64,000 bases of DNA from Cephalopachus bancanus (GCA_027257055.1 JAPVLO010000161.1:4976501-5040500), one strand, 5' to 3'; shown: positions 22,617 to 36,085, counted from the stretch's first letter. A program made the numbers and translations. Notes: generated by a model not told the origin, from the sequence alone.

Positions 22617-24130
22617 ATATCATACTAAACAGTAAAAACCTTGAAGCTTTCCCACCAAGATCAGGAACAAGGTAAGGATGTCTTCTCTCACTACTGCTTT
22701 TCAACATGGCTCTAAAAGTCTTAGCTAATATGATAAGCTCCCCCCCCCCAGGAAATAAAAGGAAACAGATTTGGAAGAAAGAAATAAAACTCTTTTTGCT
22801 TGCAGATAACATAATCATCTATGTAGCATAAAATTCACTAATCAATCTTAACAAAACAGATATTATGTGCTGCTTGAAGGATGCATTAGGAAATAATACA
22901 GAAACAACTATTAAGTATTCTTGCCAAAAACAGAATATACCTTCAATCAAGCCTCTAGATATAAAGACTATTTTACAGGCATTATAAAGAGATACAGAAT
23001 ATTAAAAGATACCAAGAGGATTCAATCAGCCAAATTCAGAATATAATAAATTCTAGTAACAAATGATCCAGTTCCTTCCACAAATAAATGGCACACGAGA
23101 AAGGGAGGCAGGATTGGGCAGTAACATTAAAAGATTTATCAGCTAAGTGCAATGTGACAATCTTGTTTGGATACTAATTTGAGTAAAAAATTATAAGAGC
23201 ATTGTTCTGAAAATTATCAGAGAAAATGAGGCATACATCTGAATAGTGATGAAATGCATGAAAATATATTGTCAATTGTATTAGGATTGATAATGGTATT
23301 GTGGTTATATTTCTTTTTTTAAAAATTTCTTCAGATAAGAGCAGAAGAATAGGAAAGACTGAAGAGAAAATTTGTGAGTAAATCATGAATACTGACTATA
23401 TGAAACAAGATTGATAATGCATTGTGGAGTTCAAAATACATGTAAAAAGTAAAATAGCACATTAGTTGAGAGGGAGTTAATGGAGTTAAAGTGTTCTAAG
23501 TATTATTATTTATAAAATGACATAAATATTAATTTACATTGACTTTAATAAGCCAAGGATGCCTGTTTCAATCACTAGGATAACAACTAAAAGAACAGAA
23601 AAGTAAATGTTAAAAACCAATAGAATGAAAAATTTGTAATAAAATTACTTAGTTAAGAAAAGGCAAGGAAATAGAGGGGGAAAAGCTAGAAGAGGCAGGC
23701 AGGGAAAAAATAATGCAAATAATAAAATGCTAAATTTAAATTTGAATCTGTCAATTATTGTATTTAATGCAAGCAGACTAAACATTCAAATAAAAAGACA
23801 AAGATTTTCCAAATGTATTAAAAAACCAAACTCAATTACATAGTATTAAGAAGTCCTGCAGATGGAAGCAGACATAGGAAAGACTATGTGGGTAAATGAT
23901 GAATACTGACTATTTGAAACCAGAAGGATAATGTCTTATGGAGATTTAGCTTATATATAAGACTACAAAAAAAAAAAAAAAACTGGAAGTAAAAACAAAC
24001 AAAAAAGGAAGAGGATGTACTGACAAACACAGACCATTAAACAAACAAACAAACAAACAAAACAGCTAGTATAGTTTTACCAGCAGACTTTAAGATGAGA
24101 AGATGAAAAGGAGCATTTCAAAATTACCAA
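22617..24130 (+). repeat. Old L1M fragments, plus strand
   Basis: Starts with RT-region relics ('gctctaaaagtcttagctaatatgataagctc', then a run of ten C at 22740-22749, 'ttgcttgcagataacataatcatctatg'). Later parts (23350-23460 and 23880-23960) each contain a similar 'aatcatgaatactgactatatgaaac' block, probably parts of one or two old L1 5' or 3' regions. No reading frame is intact. Confidence 0.6.
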
Positions 24131-25140
24131 AGGGGGAAGGTCAAGATGACCAAATGGAAACATTAGAAGACTGCCACAATCAGCAAACAAAACTAAAAGG
24201 AGGAGGGAAGCTGGTGTTTTGAGGGTCTGACTAAAAACACAAAAGTTGGGGTTTATTGTGCAGTCACCCAGGGACATGGAGAACAGACAGCTCCAAGACT
24301 CAGCCGCCCGCAGAAGTGTCCCCAACAGAACTGGAGAGCACACTTGGAGAAGGAAGCCATGAGTGAAACGGAGAATTTTCTGCCCACTTTCTCCTGAGCT
24401 CCACAGTCCTAGCCAGGGTAGAGACAGCCTAGGCTTTCCCCTTCCGTACTAGCCAAGCACAGAGAGCTGCTGGAAGTCAGGGCAGATGCACTGGTGGGAA
24501 CTATGTGGGGTCCAGGGGTCTCCAGTCCACAGTGAGCCCCGGCACCAGTGGCTACCAACAGCCCTATGAAGAGGCTCCACAGAGCTCACCCTGCTGGGGT
24601 GGTGTGCACTGTGTGGGCACTTCCAACTCTCTTCCTTTCTAGGCCCCAACAGCGGTGGTGCCTACTTTGGGGACATTTCTCGAATGGCACAAAACACATT
24701 TCTTTGTAACCATCCCAGCCCCAGGTCAGGGCTGCAAACTCAGCTTGTTCTCAGGGGGCGCTATATCTGTGATTACTCCTTCCATGGAAAAGGGCAGGAA
24801 CTAGGACATGGTTGGTGTACCTTGGTGCAGTATGGAGGTGGCAGTCCCACCTACCTGTAGACTAAGGAAGAAGCTGGTTTTCTGCCAGCAAGGCAGACAT
24901 CTCCTTTCTATCCCTGTGGGAGAAAAGCAGACTCATCTATACAGCAGGAGGCCACTTCAAGACCCCCAGAACTCCTGTGCCAGAATAAAGCTGTGGGGCC
25001 CCTCCTAGCCATCACCAATCCTGCTGAAGAGATGTGCAGGCTGTGTAAGGGGATTTGGGGGCTCCAAGTCAGCCCGAGTCAGCCAGAGCCAGCCAGAGCC
25101 ATCCAGAGCCCCTTGCTCTTGTGCTAGAGGGAGGGGAAAA
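24131..25140 (+). promoter_or_regulatory. L1 5' UTR (internal-promoter region)
   Basis: A GC-richer block than its surroundings that precedes ORF2 sequence in the same element. In L1s this part carries the sense promoter. Near its end are four 10-bp units of the form agccagagcc (25071-25110). Activity cannot be judged from sequence. Confidence 0.6.
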
Positions 25141-26244
25141 ACCCTAATCTGGAGAAAGGGATATCATGAAAGTGGTACTGAGAGGAAAGTTTAAAGCATT
25201 GCACGCCACATCAAGAACACGGATCTCAAGCAAACAGTCTAACATCGCACCTGAGAGAGCTGTAAAGACAAGAACAATCCAATTCCCAAACCAGTAGAAA
25301 AATAGAAATTAACAAAATAAAAGCAAAGCTAAATGAAATAGAAACAAACAAACAAACAAAAATCATACAAAGGATCAATGAGTCAAAAAGCTACTTCTTT
25401 GAAAGGATAAATAAGATTGACAGACCCCCTGGCCAGATTAACAAAAAGAAAGAGAGAAAATTCTAATAACTACAATTAGAAATAAAAAAGGCAATATTAC
25501 AACCAATCCTGAAGAAACACAAAAGATTACCAGAGATTACCACAGACATCCGTATGTGAGTAAGCTAGAAAATCTAGCGAAAATGGGGAAAATCATGGCA
25601 ACACACAAGCTCTCAAAGTTGAAACAGAAAAAAAAACAGAAACCTGAAATAGACCAATAACAACCCAGGAAGTTGGTTCAGTAATAAGAACCCTCCCCAT
25701 AACAAAAAGCCATCGGTCAGATGGTTTCTCAGCTGAATTCTACCAGAGGTACAAGAAAGAGCTGATACCTGTCCTATTCAAAGTATTCCAAGCAATCAAG
25801 AAGCAAGGAATCCTCCCTAGGTCATTTTATGAAGCCAGTATCATCCTAATACCACCAAATGGCAAAGACCCCACAAAGAAAGAAAACCTCAGGCCAATTT
25901 CCTTGCTGAACATAGATGCAAAAATACTTAACAAGGTACTAGCAAACCATATCCAACAGCATATGACAAGGCTCATTCATCATGACCAGGTGGGCTTCAT
26001 TCCCAGAATGCAAGGCTGGTTCAACATACACAAATTAATAAAAATAACCTACCACATAAAGAGATGCAAAACCAAGAACCACATGATTATCTCAATAGAT
26101 GCAGAGAAGACATTTGATAAAATCCAGCATCTCTTCTTAATAAAAACCCTCAAACATCTAGGCATCAAAAGAATACTCCTCAAAATAATAACAGCCATCT
26201 ATGACAAACCTTAGCCAACATCACACTTAATGGACAGAAGCTGG

Positions 26245-26396
<152 letters not shown>

Positions 26397-27705
26397 TAGG
26401 AAATATCCCTCTTTGCAGACGACATGATTCTATACTTGAAAATCCAAGAGAATCTGTCAAAAACCTCCTTGCACTGATGAAGGACCTTGGCAAAGTCTCA
26501 GGGTAGAAAATAAAAAGTGCAAAAGACAGTCACATTTCTATCTACCAACAATAAACAGAAACCCAAACAAAAAGCACAATCCCATTCAAAATAGCCACCA
26601 AAAAAATGAAATGCCTTGGCATTTTCCTAACTAGAGACATGACAAACCTTCACAACAAAAACTACAAAGCACTGCTCAAAGAAATCAAAGATGACACAAA
26701 CAAATGGAAAAATATCCCATGCTCATGGATTGGAAGAATCAACATTGTTTAAGATGTCCACCCTACCAAAGCTAATCTACAGATTTAACGTAATATCCAT
26801 TAAATTACCAGAAGTATTCTTCTCAGACCTGGAAAAGACAATACAGGAATTCATATGGAAACATAAATGACCATGAATAGCCAAAACAATCCTCAGTTTA
26901 AAAAAAAACAAAAACAAAGCGGGAGATATCATACTCCCAGACTTTAAACTTTACTACAAAGCTACAATAATCAAAACAGGTATTGGTACAAGAATGGACA
27001 TATAGACCAATGGAACAGGATAGAGATTCCAGGAGCAAAACTTCAATTTCTCAACCAACTCATCTTCGACAAAGCCTCCACCACCAGCCACTGGGGAGAG
27101 GAGAATCTATTCAGTAAATGGAGCTGGGAAAACTGGCAGACCACATGTAGAAGATTGAAACAAGACCCCTACCTATCACCATATGCAAATGTCAACTCTA
27201 AATGGATCAAAGACCTAAATGTAAAACCTCAAACCATAAGAACCTTAGAAAATGCAGGAGACACCGTTATGGAAGTTGGGACTGGCAATCAATTCCTGAT
27301 CAAAATCCCAAGTGCCCGTGCCATAAGAGATAAGATAGACAAGTGGAACCTCCTCAAACTGACAAGCTTCTTCTGCAAGGCCAAAGAAACCATCAAAAAA
27401 GCAGGGAGACAGCCCACAGAGTGGGAAAAAATATTTGCCAACTGTATGTCTGAAAAAGGCCTAACATCTAGGATCTACAAGGAACTCAAACATGCCAAAA
27501 AGAAAAAAACAAACAGCCCCATTACAAAGTGGGCAAAAGATATACACAGACACTCCTGGAAAGAAGACATACGAGCAGCCAAGAGATACATGAAAAAATG
27601 CTCAGCCTCACTAGTCATCAAAGAAATGCCAGTTAAAGCCACACTGAGATACCACCTAACTCCAGTCTGGATGACCATTGTCAATAACTTAAAAAAACAT
27701 CAGAT

Positions 27706-28005
27706 GGCCAGGCTTCGTGGCTCAGCCTGCAATCCCAGAACATTGGAAGGCCAAGGTGAGTGGATTGCCTGAGACAACAGGTTTGAGAGCAGCCCGGGCA
27801 ACTTGGTGAAACCTCAACTCTACAATAAATAAAACATTAGCAGGGTGTGGTAGTGCACCTGTAGTTCTGGCTACTTGGAAGGCTGAAGCGGAAAGATCGC
27901 TGGAGCCCAGCAGGTCCAGGCTGGGGTGGCCGTAAGGGTGCCACTGTACTCCAGCCTGGGCAACAGAGTGAGACTCCAACTCAAAAAAACAAAACAAAAC
28001 AAAAA
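27706..28005 (+). mobile_element. Alu dimer inside L1 ORF2 end
   Basis: Starts ggccaggcttcgtggctcag and ends gagactccaactc followed by an AAAAC-rich tail. The flanks aaaaaacatcagatg and aaaaaacaatagacg are a degraded target duplication of L1 sequence. Confidence 0.92.
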
Positions 28006-28850
28006 CAAAAAACAATAGACGCTGGAGAGGATGCAGCGAAAAGGGAACACTTCTACACTTTTGGTAGGAGTGTAAAGGAATACAACCTCTGTGGAAAACA
28101 GTTTGACAATTCCTAAAAGATCTAAAACTCAACCTTCCATACGATCCCACAGTCCCCCTACTGTGAATATACTCGGAGGAATCAAATCACTCTATGAAAA
28201 AGATACCTGCACATGTATGTTTATTGCAGCATTGTTCATAATACCAGGGACATGGAACCAACCATGCTGTCCATCAAAAGAGGACTGGATAAAAAAAAAT
28301 GTGGTACATGTACACGATGGAATGTTACACAGCCATAAAGAAGGACAAAATTATGAACTTCACAGCAAACCTGGATGGACTTAGAATCCTATAATACCTA
28401 TCACAGAAACAAAGAACTGAGTATCACATGTTCTCACTTATAAGCGGAACTTGAACAATTATAGTAATACTATAAGAAAAGGATGGCAGTAGTGGGAAAC
28501 TGCCAGGGGAGGGCGGGGATGGGATTGGCAGTAGTGGGAATCTGTTGGGGGGGGCACACCTCATCAGCAAGGATACATGCATAATGAACATTTGTATACC
28601 TAACCCTGAATTGTACCCCACATCTTTAAAATTTTTTTAAAAGGAACAACAATTATCCCTCGTCCCAGGTGATGTGATTCTATACCTAGAAAACTCTAGG
28701 GAGTCTATAAAAACACTTCCTGGCACTGATAAGTGACTTTGGTAAAGTCTTGGGATACAAAATCAGTGAGTGAAAATCAGTTGCATTTCTATACACTATC
28801 AATAACCAGGCTAAGAAACAAATCAAAAACTCAATCTCATTCAAAATAGA

Positions 28851-28856
28851 CACATA

Positions 28857-28909
<53 letters not shown>
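28851..28909 (+). repeat. (CA)n microsatellite
   Basis: About 25 CA dinucleotides with two CATA interruptions at the start, embedded in L1 ORF2 sequence. Confidence 0.97.
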
Positions 28910-28911
<2 letters not shown>

Positions 28912-29616
28912 CTCAGTATTCATCTAACCAAAAAGGTGAAAGAGCTTTACAATGAGAACTACAAAACACTACTCAGAGAAATCAAAGTTGACATAAGTAA
29001 ATGGAAGAACATTCCATGCTCACAGATTGAAAAAAATCAATATTGTCAAGTTGTTCATTCTACCTCAAGCAATCTACAAATTCAACACATCCCTATCAAA
29101 CTACCAGTAACATTTTTCATAGACCTAGAAAAGACAATACAGATGGAAGTCAAAAAGAGCCCAAATAGTTAAAGCAATCCTCAGCAAAAAAGAATAAAGC
29201 TGGTGGCAAGATACTCCCAGACTTCAAACTTCACCACAAGGCTACAGTAACCAAAAGAGCATGATACTGGTACAAAAATAGACACATAGATCAATGGAAC
29301 AGGATACAGAACGCAGAAATGAAACCAAAGACCTTCAACCAACTCATCTCTGGCAAAGCCAACAAAAACTATTGGGCAAGGAAACCATATTTAGCAACTA
29401 GTACTGGGAAATGTGACTAATCAAATGCAGAAGAATGAAACTGAACCCCTACCTATCATCATATGTAAAAATTAACTCAAAATGGATCACGAACTTAAAT
29501 GTGAAACCTCAAACTATAAGAATATTATAAGAAAACCTAGGGGATGTCAACCCAGGCAATAAATTCACGGCCAAGTTCTCAAAAGCAAATGCAGCAAAAT
29601 CTAAAATTGATAGGTA

Positions 29617-29933
29617 GGGGCCAGAAATGGTGACTCATGCTTACAATCTCAGGATTCCTTGAGCCCAGGAGTTCGGGACCCATATGAGCAATACAGCAAG
29701 AAAATACAAAAATTAGCTGGCTGTGGTAGTACATACTGTAGTCACAGCTACTCGTGGGACTGAGGTAGGAAGATCATCTGAGCCTAAGGAGTTGAGGCTG
29801 CAGTGAGCCATGATTTGTGCCACTGTACTGTGTACACACTGTACACTGTACTCTGTGTGCACACTGTACACTGTGTCTGAGTGACAGAGTGAGACCCCCC
29901 AGCTCAAAAATAAAAAAAGCCAAAGTTAAAAAC
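29617..29933 (+). mobile_element. Old Alu with expanded right arm
   Basis: A diverged AluJ-like element (ggggccagaaatggtgactc at its start, gagtgacagagtgagac near its end), with a shortened left arm. In the right arm 'cactgtac' is repeated: tgtacacactgtacactgtac...gcacactgtacactgtgt (about 29821-29876). Flanks aaattgataggt and aaatttgataggt are the target duplication. Confidence 0.85.
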
Positions 29934-30025
29934 TAAATTTGATAGGTGAGACCTTATCAACCGTTTTTAAACAACAAAATAAACCATCAAGAGAGCAGAG
30001 TGACAACCAACCGAATGGGAAAAAA

Positions 30026-30189
30026 CAAAATGCTTAAAAATCCCTGTTAAAATTCCAACTGGCCATTTTCAGAATTTAACAGGTGATCTCACAATGCATA
30101 CAAAAATGCTTAGGGACCCAAAGAACCAAAATAATTGAAGAAGAAAAAAGCTGGAAGACTCATATTTCCTAATTTAAAAATTTATTCAA
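30026..30189 (+). repeat. 164-bp insert copied from 32536-32699
   Basis: Positions 30027-30191 match 32537-32701 at 162 of 165 bases (differences at 30033, 30141 and 30173). The insert splits an L1 block and is flanked by a perfect 9-bp duplication GGGAAAAAA (30017-30025 and 30190-30198). The source copy sits in continuous L1M sequence, so 30026-30189 is the derived copy. It has no poly-A tail of its own. Confidence 0.93.
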
Positions 30190-31089
30190 GGGAAAAAATA
30201 TTTGCAAGCTACGCATCTGACAAAAGGCTTAATATCCAGGATCTATAAGCAACTCAAATTAATGGTCAGGAATAAACAAATAACTCTATTTAAAAGTGGG
30301 CAAAGGGCATGAACAGACACTTCTCAAAAGAAGACATATAATCAGCCAACAAGCACTCAAAAAAACACTCAGTATCACTAATCATCAGAGAAATACAAAT
30401 CAAAAGTACAATGAGATACACTCTCACACCAGTCAGATGGCTATCATTAAAGAGTCAAATAGCAATAGGTGTTGGTATGGCCGCAGAGAAAAAGGAACAC
30501 CTGTACACTGTGTTGGGAATGTAAGCTAGTTCAACCTTTGTGAGTGGAAAGCAGTTTGAATGTTTCTCAAAGAACTAAAAACAGAGCTACTATTCAACCT
30601 ACCAATCCCATTCCTGGGAATATACCCAAAGGAACACGAACCATTCTACAAATAAAGACACCTACACATGTATGTTTATTGCAGCATTATTCACAACAGC
30701 AAAAACATGGAACTAAACCAGATGCTCATTTAAAGTATACTGGACAAAGAAAATGTGGTACATATATATATGATGGAATACTACACAGCCATAAAGAAGA
30801 AAAAAATCATGTCCTTTGCAGCATCATGGATGCAGATGAAAACCATCATTCTAAGTGAAGTATCACAAAAGCAAAAAACAATACCATACGCTCTCACTCA
30901 TAAGTAGGTACTAAACATTGGGCACACAGGCACAAGGATGGGAACAATAGACACAATGTCACCCATTGGGTACCATGCTCACTATTGAGGGGGAGGGTGA
31001 GAGGGCGGGCTTGTCAGAAGCCCAACCCTGCCTTCATGCAACAGACTTATTTAGCAAATCTTCACGTACCTCGTGACTCTAAAATTTTA

Positions 31090-31379
31090 AATACAGCCTG
31101 TAATCTCATGCTTTGGGAGGCTGAGGTGAGTGAATTGCCTGAGCTCGCGGGTTTGAGACCCGCCTGGGCAACTTGGCGAGACCTCATCTCTACAATAAAT
31201 CAAAAATTAGCTGGGCCTGGTAGCGTGTGCCTGTAGTTCCAGCTCCTTGGAAGGCTGAGGTGGCAGGATCGCCGAAGCCCAGCAGGTCGAGGCTGCGGTG
31301 GCTGAGAGCGGCCACTGCACTCCAATCTGGGTGACACAGTGAGACTCCAACTCAAAAAATAAAAATAAATAAATAAAAT
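31090..31379 (+). mobile_element. Alu, slightly 5'-truncated
   Basis: Lacks about the first 20 bases, starting inside the left arm at cagcctgtaatctc. It has both arms and ends gagactccaactc with an AAATAAAT tail. It lies at the 3' end of the preceding L1. Confidence 0.93.
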
Positions 31380-31399
31380 TTAAAAAATATATAAAAGGG

Positions 31400-33420
31400 T
31401 CAATCCTAGCATGTACCTAATGATATCACATCCATATAAGGTAAAAATTGGCATAACTAAAAGGATAAATAAATATAACCATCATCATAATGGAACATTT
31501 GTATATATCCCTCTCAGGTTCTGATAATCTAAGAAGACAAAAGAACTCTCTCAGTAATAACAGAAGACAAAGGAGTAAGCATAGAACAAGATTAATGTAA
31601 CTTTACACCTCAAGGAACTAGAAAAAGATGAGCAAATAAAACCAATAGCTAGGAGTAGAAAAGAAATAATACAGACTAGAGCAGAGGTAAAAGAAATACA
31701 GAATACAGAGAAGAATGAAAAAGCCAAAAGTAATTTCCATAAAAAGATTAACAAAATTAGAAAAAGACACAAACATCTAAAATCAAAAACAAAAGTAGAT
31801 ACAACACTATTGGCCTCACAAAGAATTATAAGAAAATACTATGAACGACTACACGCCAAAAAGTTACATAACCTAAATTAAATGGACAAAGTCCTAAAAA
31901 TACACTAATTACCAAAAATGACTCAGGGAAAAATGAACAATCTGAACAGAAAAGTCAAGAGACTGTACGATAATAATAAAAAAAAACTCAACAAATAAAA
32001 ACTTAGTAACAGATGGCTTCATTGCCAAGAATTTCAAGAATAATATTCTCAAACTCTTCTAAAATATGGAAGAGGAAACACTTCACATCTTCCTCTCTGA
32101 GGTTAGCATTATCTTCATAACAAAATCATAAAAAGACATCACAAAAAAAGAAAACTATAAACCAATCCTTTATGATGCAAAAACCCTCAACAAGATAGTA
32201 TCAAACATAATTCCACACCATATTAAAATATTTTATATTACTACCAAGTGGGATTTATCCCAAGGATTAAAAAGGTTACATACTATATGAATCAATTTGT
32301 ATGAAATTTCTGTACTAGGTATATCCATAGAAACAAAGTAGACGGGTGGTTATTGAGGAGTGGGGTTGGGGGAATGGAGAGTGACTGCTTAATGGGTACA
32401 GAATTTTATTTTGAAGTGATAAAAATGCTTAGGAACTAGATAAAAGTGGTGATTGTCCAATACTGTGAATGAATGAAATGCCAATGAATTGTGCATGTTA
32501 AAATGGCTAATTCTGCTATTTGAATTCTACCTCAATAAAATGATTAAAAATCCCTGTTAAAATTCCAACTGGCCATTTTCAGAATTTAACAGGTGATCTC
32601 ACAATGCATACAAAAATGCTTAGGGACCCAAAGAACCAAAATAATTGAAGCAGAAAAAAGCTGGAAGACTCATATTTCCTAACTTAAAAATTTATTCAAG
32701 GCTAAACTAATCAAGATTATATGCCATTAGAATAAAGATAAATGTGCTGATCAATGGAACAAAATTGAGAGTCCAAAATAAAACCCATACATTTATGGCC
32801 AATCGATTTTGATAAGGGTGCCAAGAGAAAGAATTGTCTTTTCAACAGTTAATACTGAGAAAACTGGCTATTCATATGTAGATGAAAGAAGCGGGACCTC
32901 TTACCTCACATTGTACAAAAAAATTAACCAAAGATCTATATATAAGAGTCAAAAATGATAAAACTCTTAGAAGAAAATATAGGTAAATTTTTGTGACCTT
33001 GGATTGGGCAATTAGATATGACACCAAAAGCATAATCAACAGAAGGAAAAAAATAAATAACTTGGACTTTATCAATATTTAAAACTTTTGTGCTTTGGTT
33101 TGGTAGCTCCTCAAAAAGTTAAATATAAAATTATTACATAACTCAGCGATTTCACTCCTAAGTGTAAACCCAAAAGAACTGAAAACATATATATATATTC
33201 ACACTAAAACTGTACATAAATATTCACAGCAGTACTATTCCTCAAAGCCAAAAGCTGGAAACAGTGCAAACATCCCTGACCTGAAGAATGGATAAACAAA
33301 AATATAATACTGTATATTCATATAATGAAATATTATTCAGCAAAAAAAGGATGAAGTTCTGACTCATGCTATAACATGGATGAACTTTGAAAACACTAAG
33401 CTAACTGTGAAGCTAGACAC
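31400..33420 (+). repeat. Old L1M fragments, plus strand
   Basis: Covers the region between EN and RT ('aaggaactagaaaaagatgagcaaataaaaccaa', 'gaaaaagccaaaagtaatttcc'), an L1-type 3' end at 32330-32541 ('ggtggttattgaggagtggggttgggggaatggagagtg...cctcaataaaatg'), and from 32542 a second ORF2 tail ('ttaatactgagaaaactggctattcatatg'). No intact frame. Confidence 0.75.
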
Positions 33421-33589
33421 TATTAAAATGTTCTGAAATTAGATAATTCACATGGTTGCACAGGCCTGCAAGTAAACAAAAAGCTACCGAACACCTTAAA
33501 AGGCAAATTTTATGCTACACAAATTACTTCTTAATTCAAAAAGGAAAATAGAAGCTGAACATAACTGAATTTGCACCTTAAATGTTAGA

Positions 33590-34500
33590 AAGTGAATAGT
33601 AATATATTTATGGAGCAAAAGGAAATAAAGAACATAAATTAATGGAAGAAATAACCATAAAATAAGGATAAGCAACTATTCCAAAGGTTATTTGTAGAAA
33701 AATTTAATAAAATTGACCGATTAATGGAATTAATGATAAAAATAAAAGTATACTTATAAAACTATTATTAGAAATGAAGAGGTAACAAAACTACAAATCC
33801 TGGGGGAAATACACAGATAATATGAGAATATTATGAACACATATACACAGGTATTTTGAAAATTTAAATGAAATGGACAAAATCCTAGAAAAACACAACT
33901 TAATAAAATTGACAAAAGAAACAAAAAAATCTAAATTGTACCATAATTAACGGAGTTTGATTTTAAATTGTAAACTCTTCTAGAGAATAAACAAAGAGAG
34001 ACCCCTTACTAATTTTATGAAGTCAACATAATATTGATAACAAAAGAAAGAAAATTACAGTTCAGCTCCTCTCCTGAACACAGATGAAAACATATTTTAA
34101 ATAACACATAAAAGAACCACATAATGACCATGGTGGGTTTATTTCACAAACGAAATGTGGTTTGTTATTGAAAAATCAATGTAATTCACCATATTAGCAG
34201 AATTTTTTAAATGTCATATAATCTCAATAGATACAGAAAAAGGAAAAAACTCAACAGCCACTCATTTTAAAAAGTGATAGAAAGCTAGGAATAAAAGGAA
34301 GCTTCCTCAGTCTGATAAAAACTATTTATGAAAAATCAACAGCAAAATTCATATGGAAATATTGGGAACTTGCCCCTTGATCTTAGGAAAAGGACAAAAA
34401 TGCAAGCTCTCACAAGTTTTATCTAACACCCTATCAGTTGTCAAAGCTAATGCTAGAACATAAAAAAAGGTAACATATTGACTTTCAAAAAAGATGTGCA
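33590..34500 (+). repeat. Old L1M RT-region fragment
   Basis: 'aaatttaaatgaaatggacaaaatcctagaaaaacac', 'aacagatgaaaacatattttaaataac' and 'catataatctcaatagatacagaaaaagg' follow the L1 RT-region order. Confidence 0.75.
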
Positions 34501-34514
34501 TAAAAATAAATTAA

Positions 34515-36085
34515 TATATCTTTTTTTAAATTTTAAAGATGTGGGGTACAAGCCAGGATTGGGTACACAAGTGGTTTACATACAGGTGATATATAGGCTC
34601 CCAGTGGACTTCACTTTGCCTGGAGTGGAATCATACACCCTTACTGATATTGTGTTCCTTTTCCTGCCCTCTTCCTCCCTTGGCAGTGTTCTGCTACTGC
34701 CAATCCCTTTCTTGTAGTATTATTATAGGTGTCCAGGGTCCACTTATGAGTGAGAACACATGGTACTCAGTTCTTTGTTTCTGTGATAACATCACTGAGT
34801 ATTATAGACTCTAAATTCATCCAAGTTGCTGTCAAGTCCATAATTTTGTCTTCCTTTATGGCTGTGTAATATTCCATCATGTATATGTATCATATCTTTT
34901 TATCAAGTCTACTTTTGATGGCAACACATTTGGTTCCATGTTTCTGCTATTGTGAATTGTGCTGCAATAAAAGTATGCACAGGTGTCTTTTTTGTAGAAT
35001 TATCTGAGTTCCTCTGAGTATATTCCCAGAAGGGGGACTGCTGGGTTGTATGAAAGGTCAATTACTAGTTCTTTTAGAAATTGCCACGTTTTTTTCCACA
35101 GAGGTTGAACTAGTTTGCATTCCCACTGACAGTGTAGAAGTATTCCCCTTTCTCTGTATCCTTGCCAGCATCATTGTTTATTGTTTATTGATGATGGTCA
35201 TTCTTACTGGAGTTAGGTCGTATCTCAATATGGTTTTAATTTGCATTTCTCTGATGATTAGTGAGGTTGAGCTTTTTTTAATGTCTATTGGCTGCTCATA
35301 TGTCTTCTTTTGAAAAGTGTCTATTCATGTCTTTTGCCCATTTTTTAATGGGACTGTCCCCTCCCCCATCGCCCCCCACCCCAGCACATTTGAGTTTCTT
35401 GTAGATTCTGAATGTTAAGGCTTTGTTAGATATATAGTTGGCAAATATTTTTTTTTCCATTCTGTGAGCTGTCTCCCTGCTCTCTTAATGATTTCTTTTG
35501 CTTTGCAGATTTTCAGTTTGATAAGATCCCACTTGTCTATCTCATGGCATGCATGGGCATTTGGGGTTTTGTTCAGGAATTGGTTGCCTATTCCAATTTC
35601 TGTAAGAGTATCTCCTGCATTTTCTAAGAGTGGTATAGTTTGATGTTTTACATTTAGATCTCTGATCCATTTCGAGTTGAATTTTGTATATGGTGATAGG
35701 TAGGGGTCTTGTTTTAATCTTCTGCATGTGGTCAGCCAGTTTTCCCAGCACCATTTACTGAATACGTTCTTCTCTCACCATTGGTTGTTGGTGGAGGCTG
35801 TCAAAAGATGAGATGGTTGAGAAATTAAGGTTTTGCTTCTAGAATCTCTATCCTGCTCCATTGGTCTATATACCAATGTTCTTGTACCAATACCAGGTTG
35901 TTTTGATTATTATAGCCTTATAATAAAGTTTAAAGTCTGGGAGTATGATACTTCTCACTTTGTTTCTTTTGCTAAGGATTCTTTTGGCTATTTGTGGTTG
36001 TTTTTGTTTCCATATCAATTTATGTATTGTCTTTTCCAGGTCTGAAAACAATGATGTATTGTCTTTTCCAGGTCTGAAAACAATG
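34515..36085 (-). mobile_element. L1, minus strand, 5'-truncated, in sense with TYW1
   Basis: On the minus strand the element ends at 34515-34530 with a short A-tail and the lineage 3' UTR (antisense 'taaagatgtggggtacaagccagg'). It runs back through ORF2 to about 36085. Readable antisense blocks include 'ttttaatttgcatttctctgatgattagtgaggttgagc', 'ccatttactgaatacgttc' and 'tttgttcaggaattggttgcctattcc'. ORF2 is broken by stops; small remnants are at 35542-35754 and 35866-36177. It is one of few L1s here in the gene's own orientation. Confidence 0.83.
36022..36085 (+). repeat. 32-bp tandem duplication
   Basis: The unit atgtattgtcttttccaggt... occurs twice exactly (36022-36053 and 36054-36085), at the 5' end of the minus-strand L1. 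Confidence 0.95.

Larger units (their letters stand above)
28650..31085 (+). mobile_element. L1 ORF2 to 3' end, interrupted three times
   Basis: Begins just after the RT catalytic region ('gtgatgtgattctatacctagaaaac') and runs to the 3' end near 31085 ('gcaaatcttcacgtacctcgtgactc'). Interruptions: a (CA)n expansion at 28851-28909, an Alu at about 29617-29933, and a 164-bp templated insert at 30026-30189. Remnant open frames are at 28936-29172, 30296-30529 and 30544-30858. Non-functional. Confidence 0.82.

Noticed and set aside
22246..22818. 190-codon open frame on the minus strand
   Set aside because: It is the antisense of the trimeric Alu (repeated LSPRLECSG and PPQP-type phrases), a standard Alu artefact.
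27155..27772. 205-codon open frame on the plus strand
   Set aside because: It is the ORF2 C-terminal region of a decayed L1 running into an Alu; not a gene.
28851..28909. Repeats that could be mistaken for a CRISPR-like array
   Set aside because: Pure dinucleotide microsatellite with no spacers; the genome is eukaryotic.
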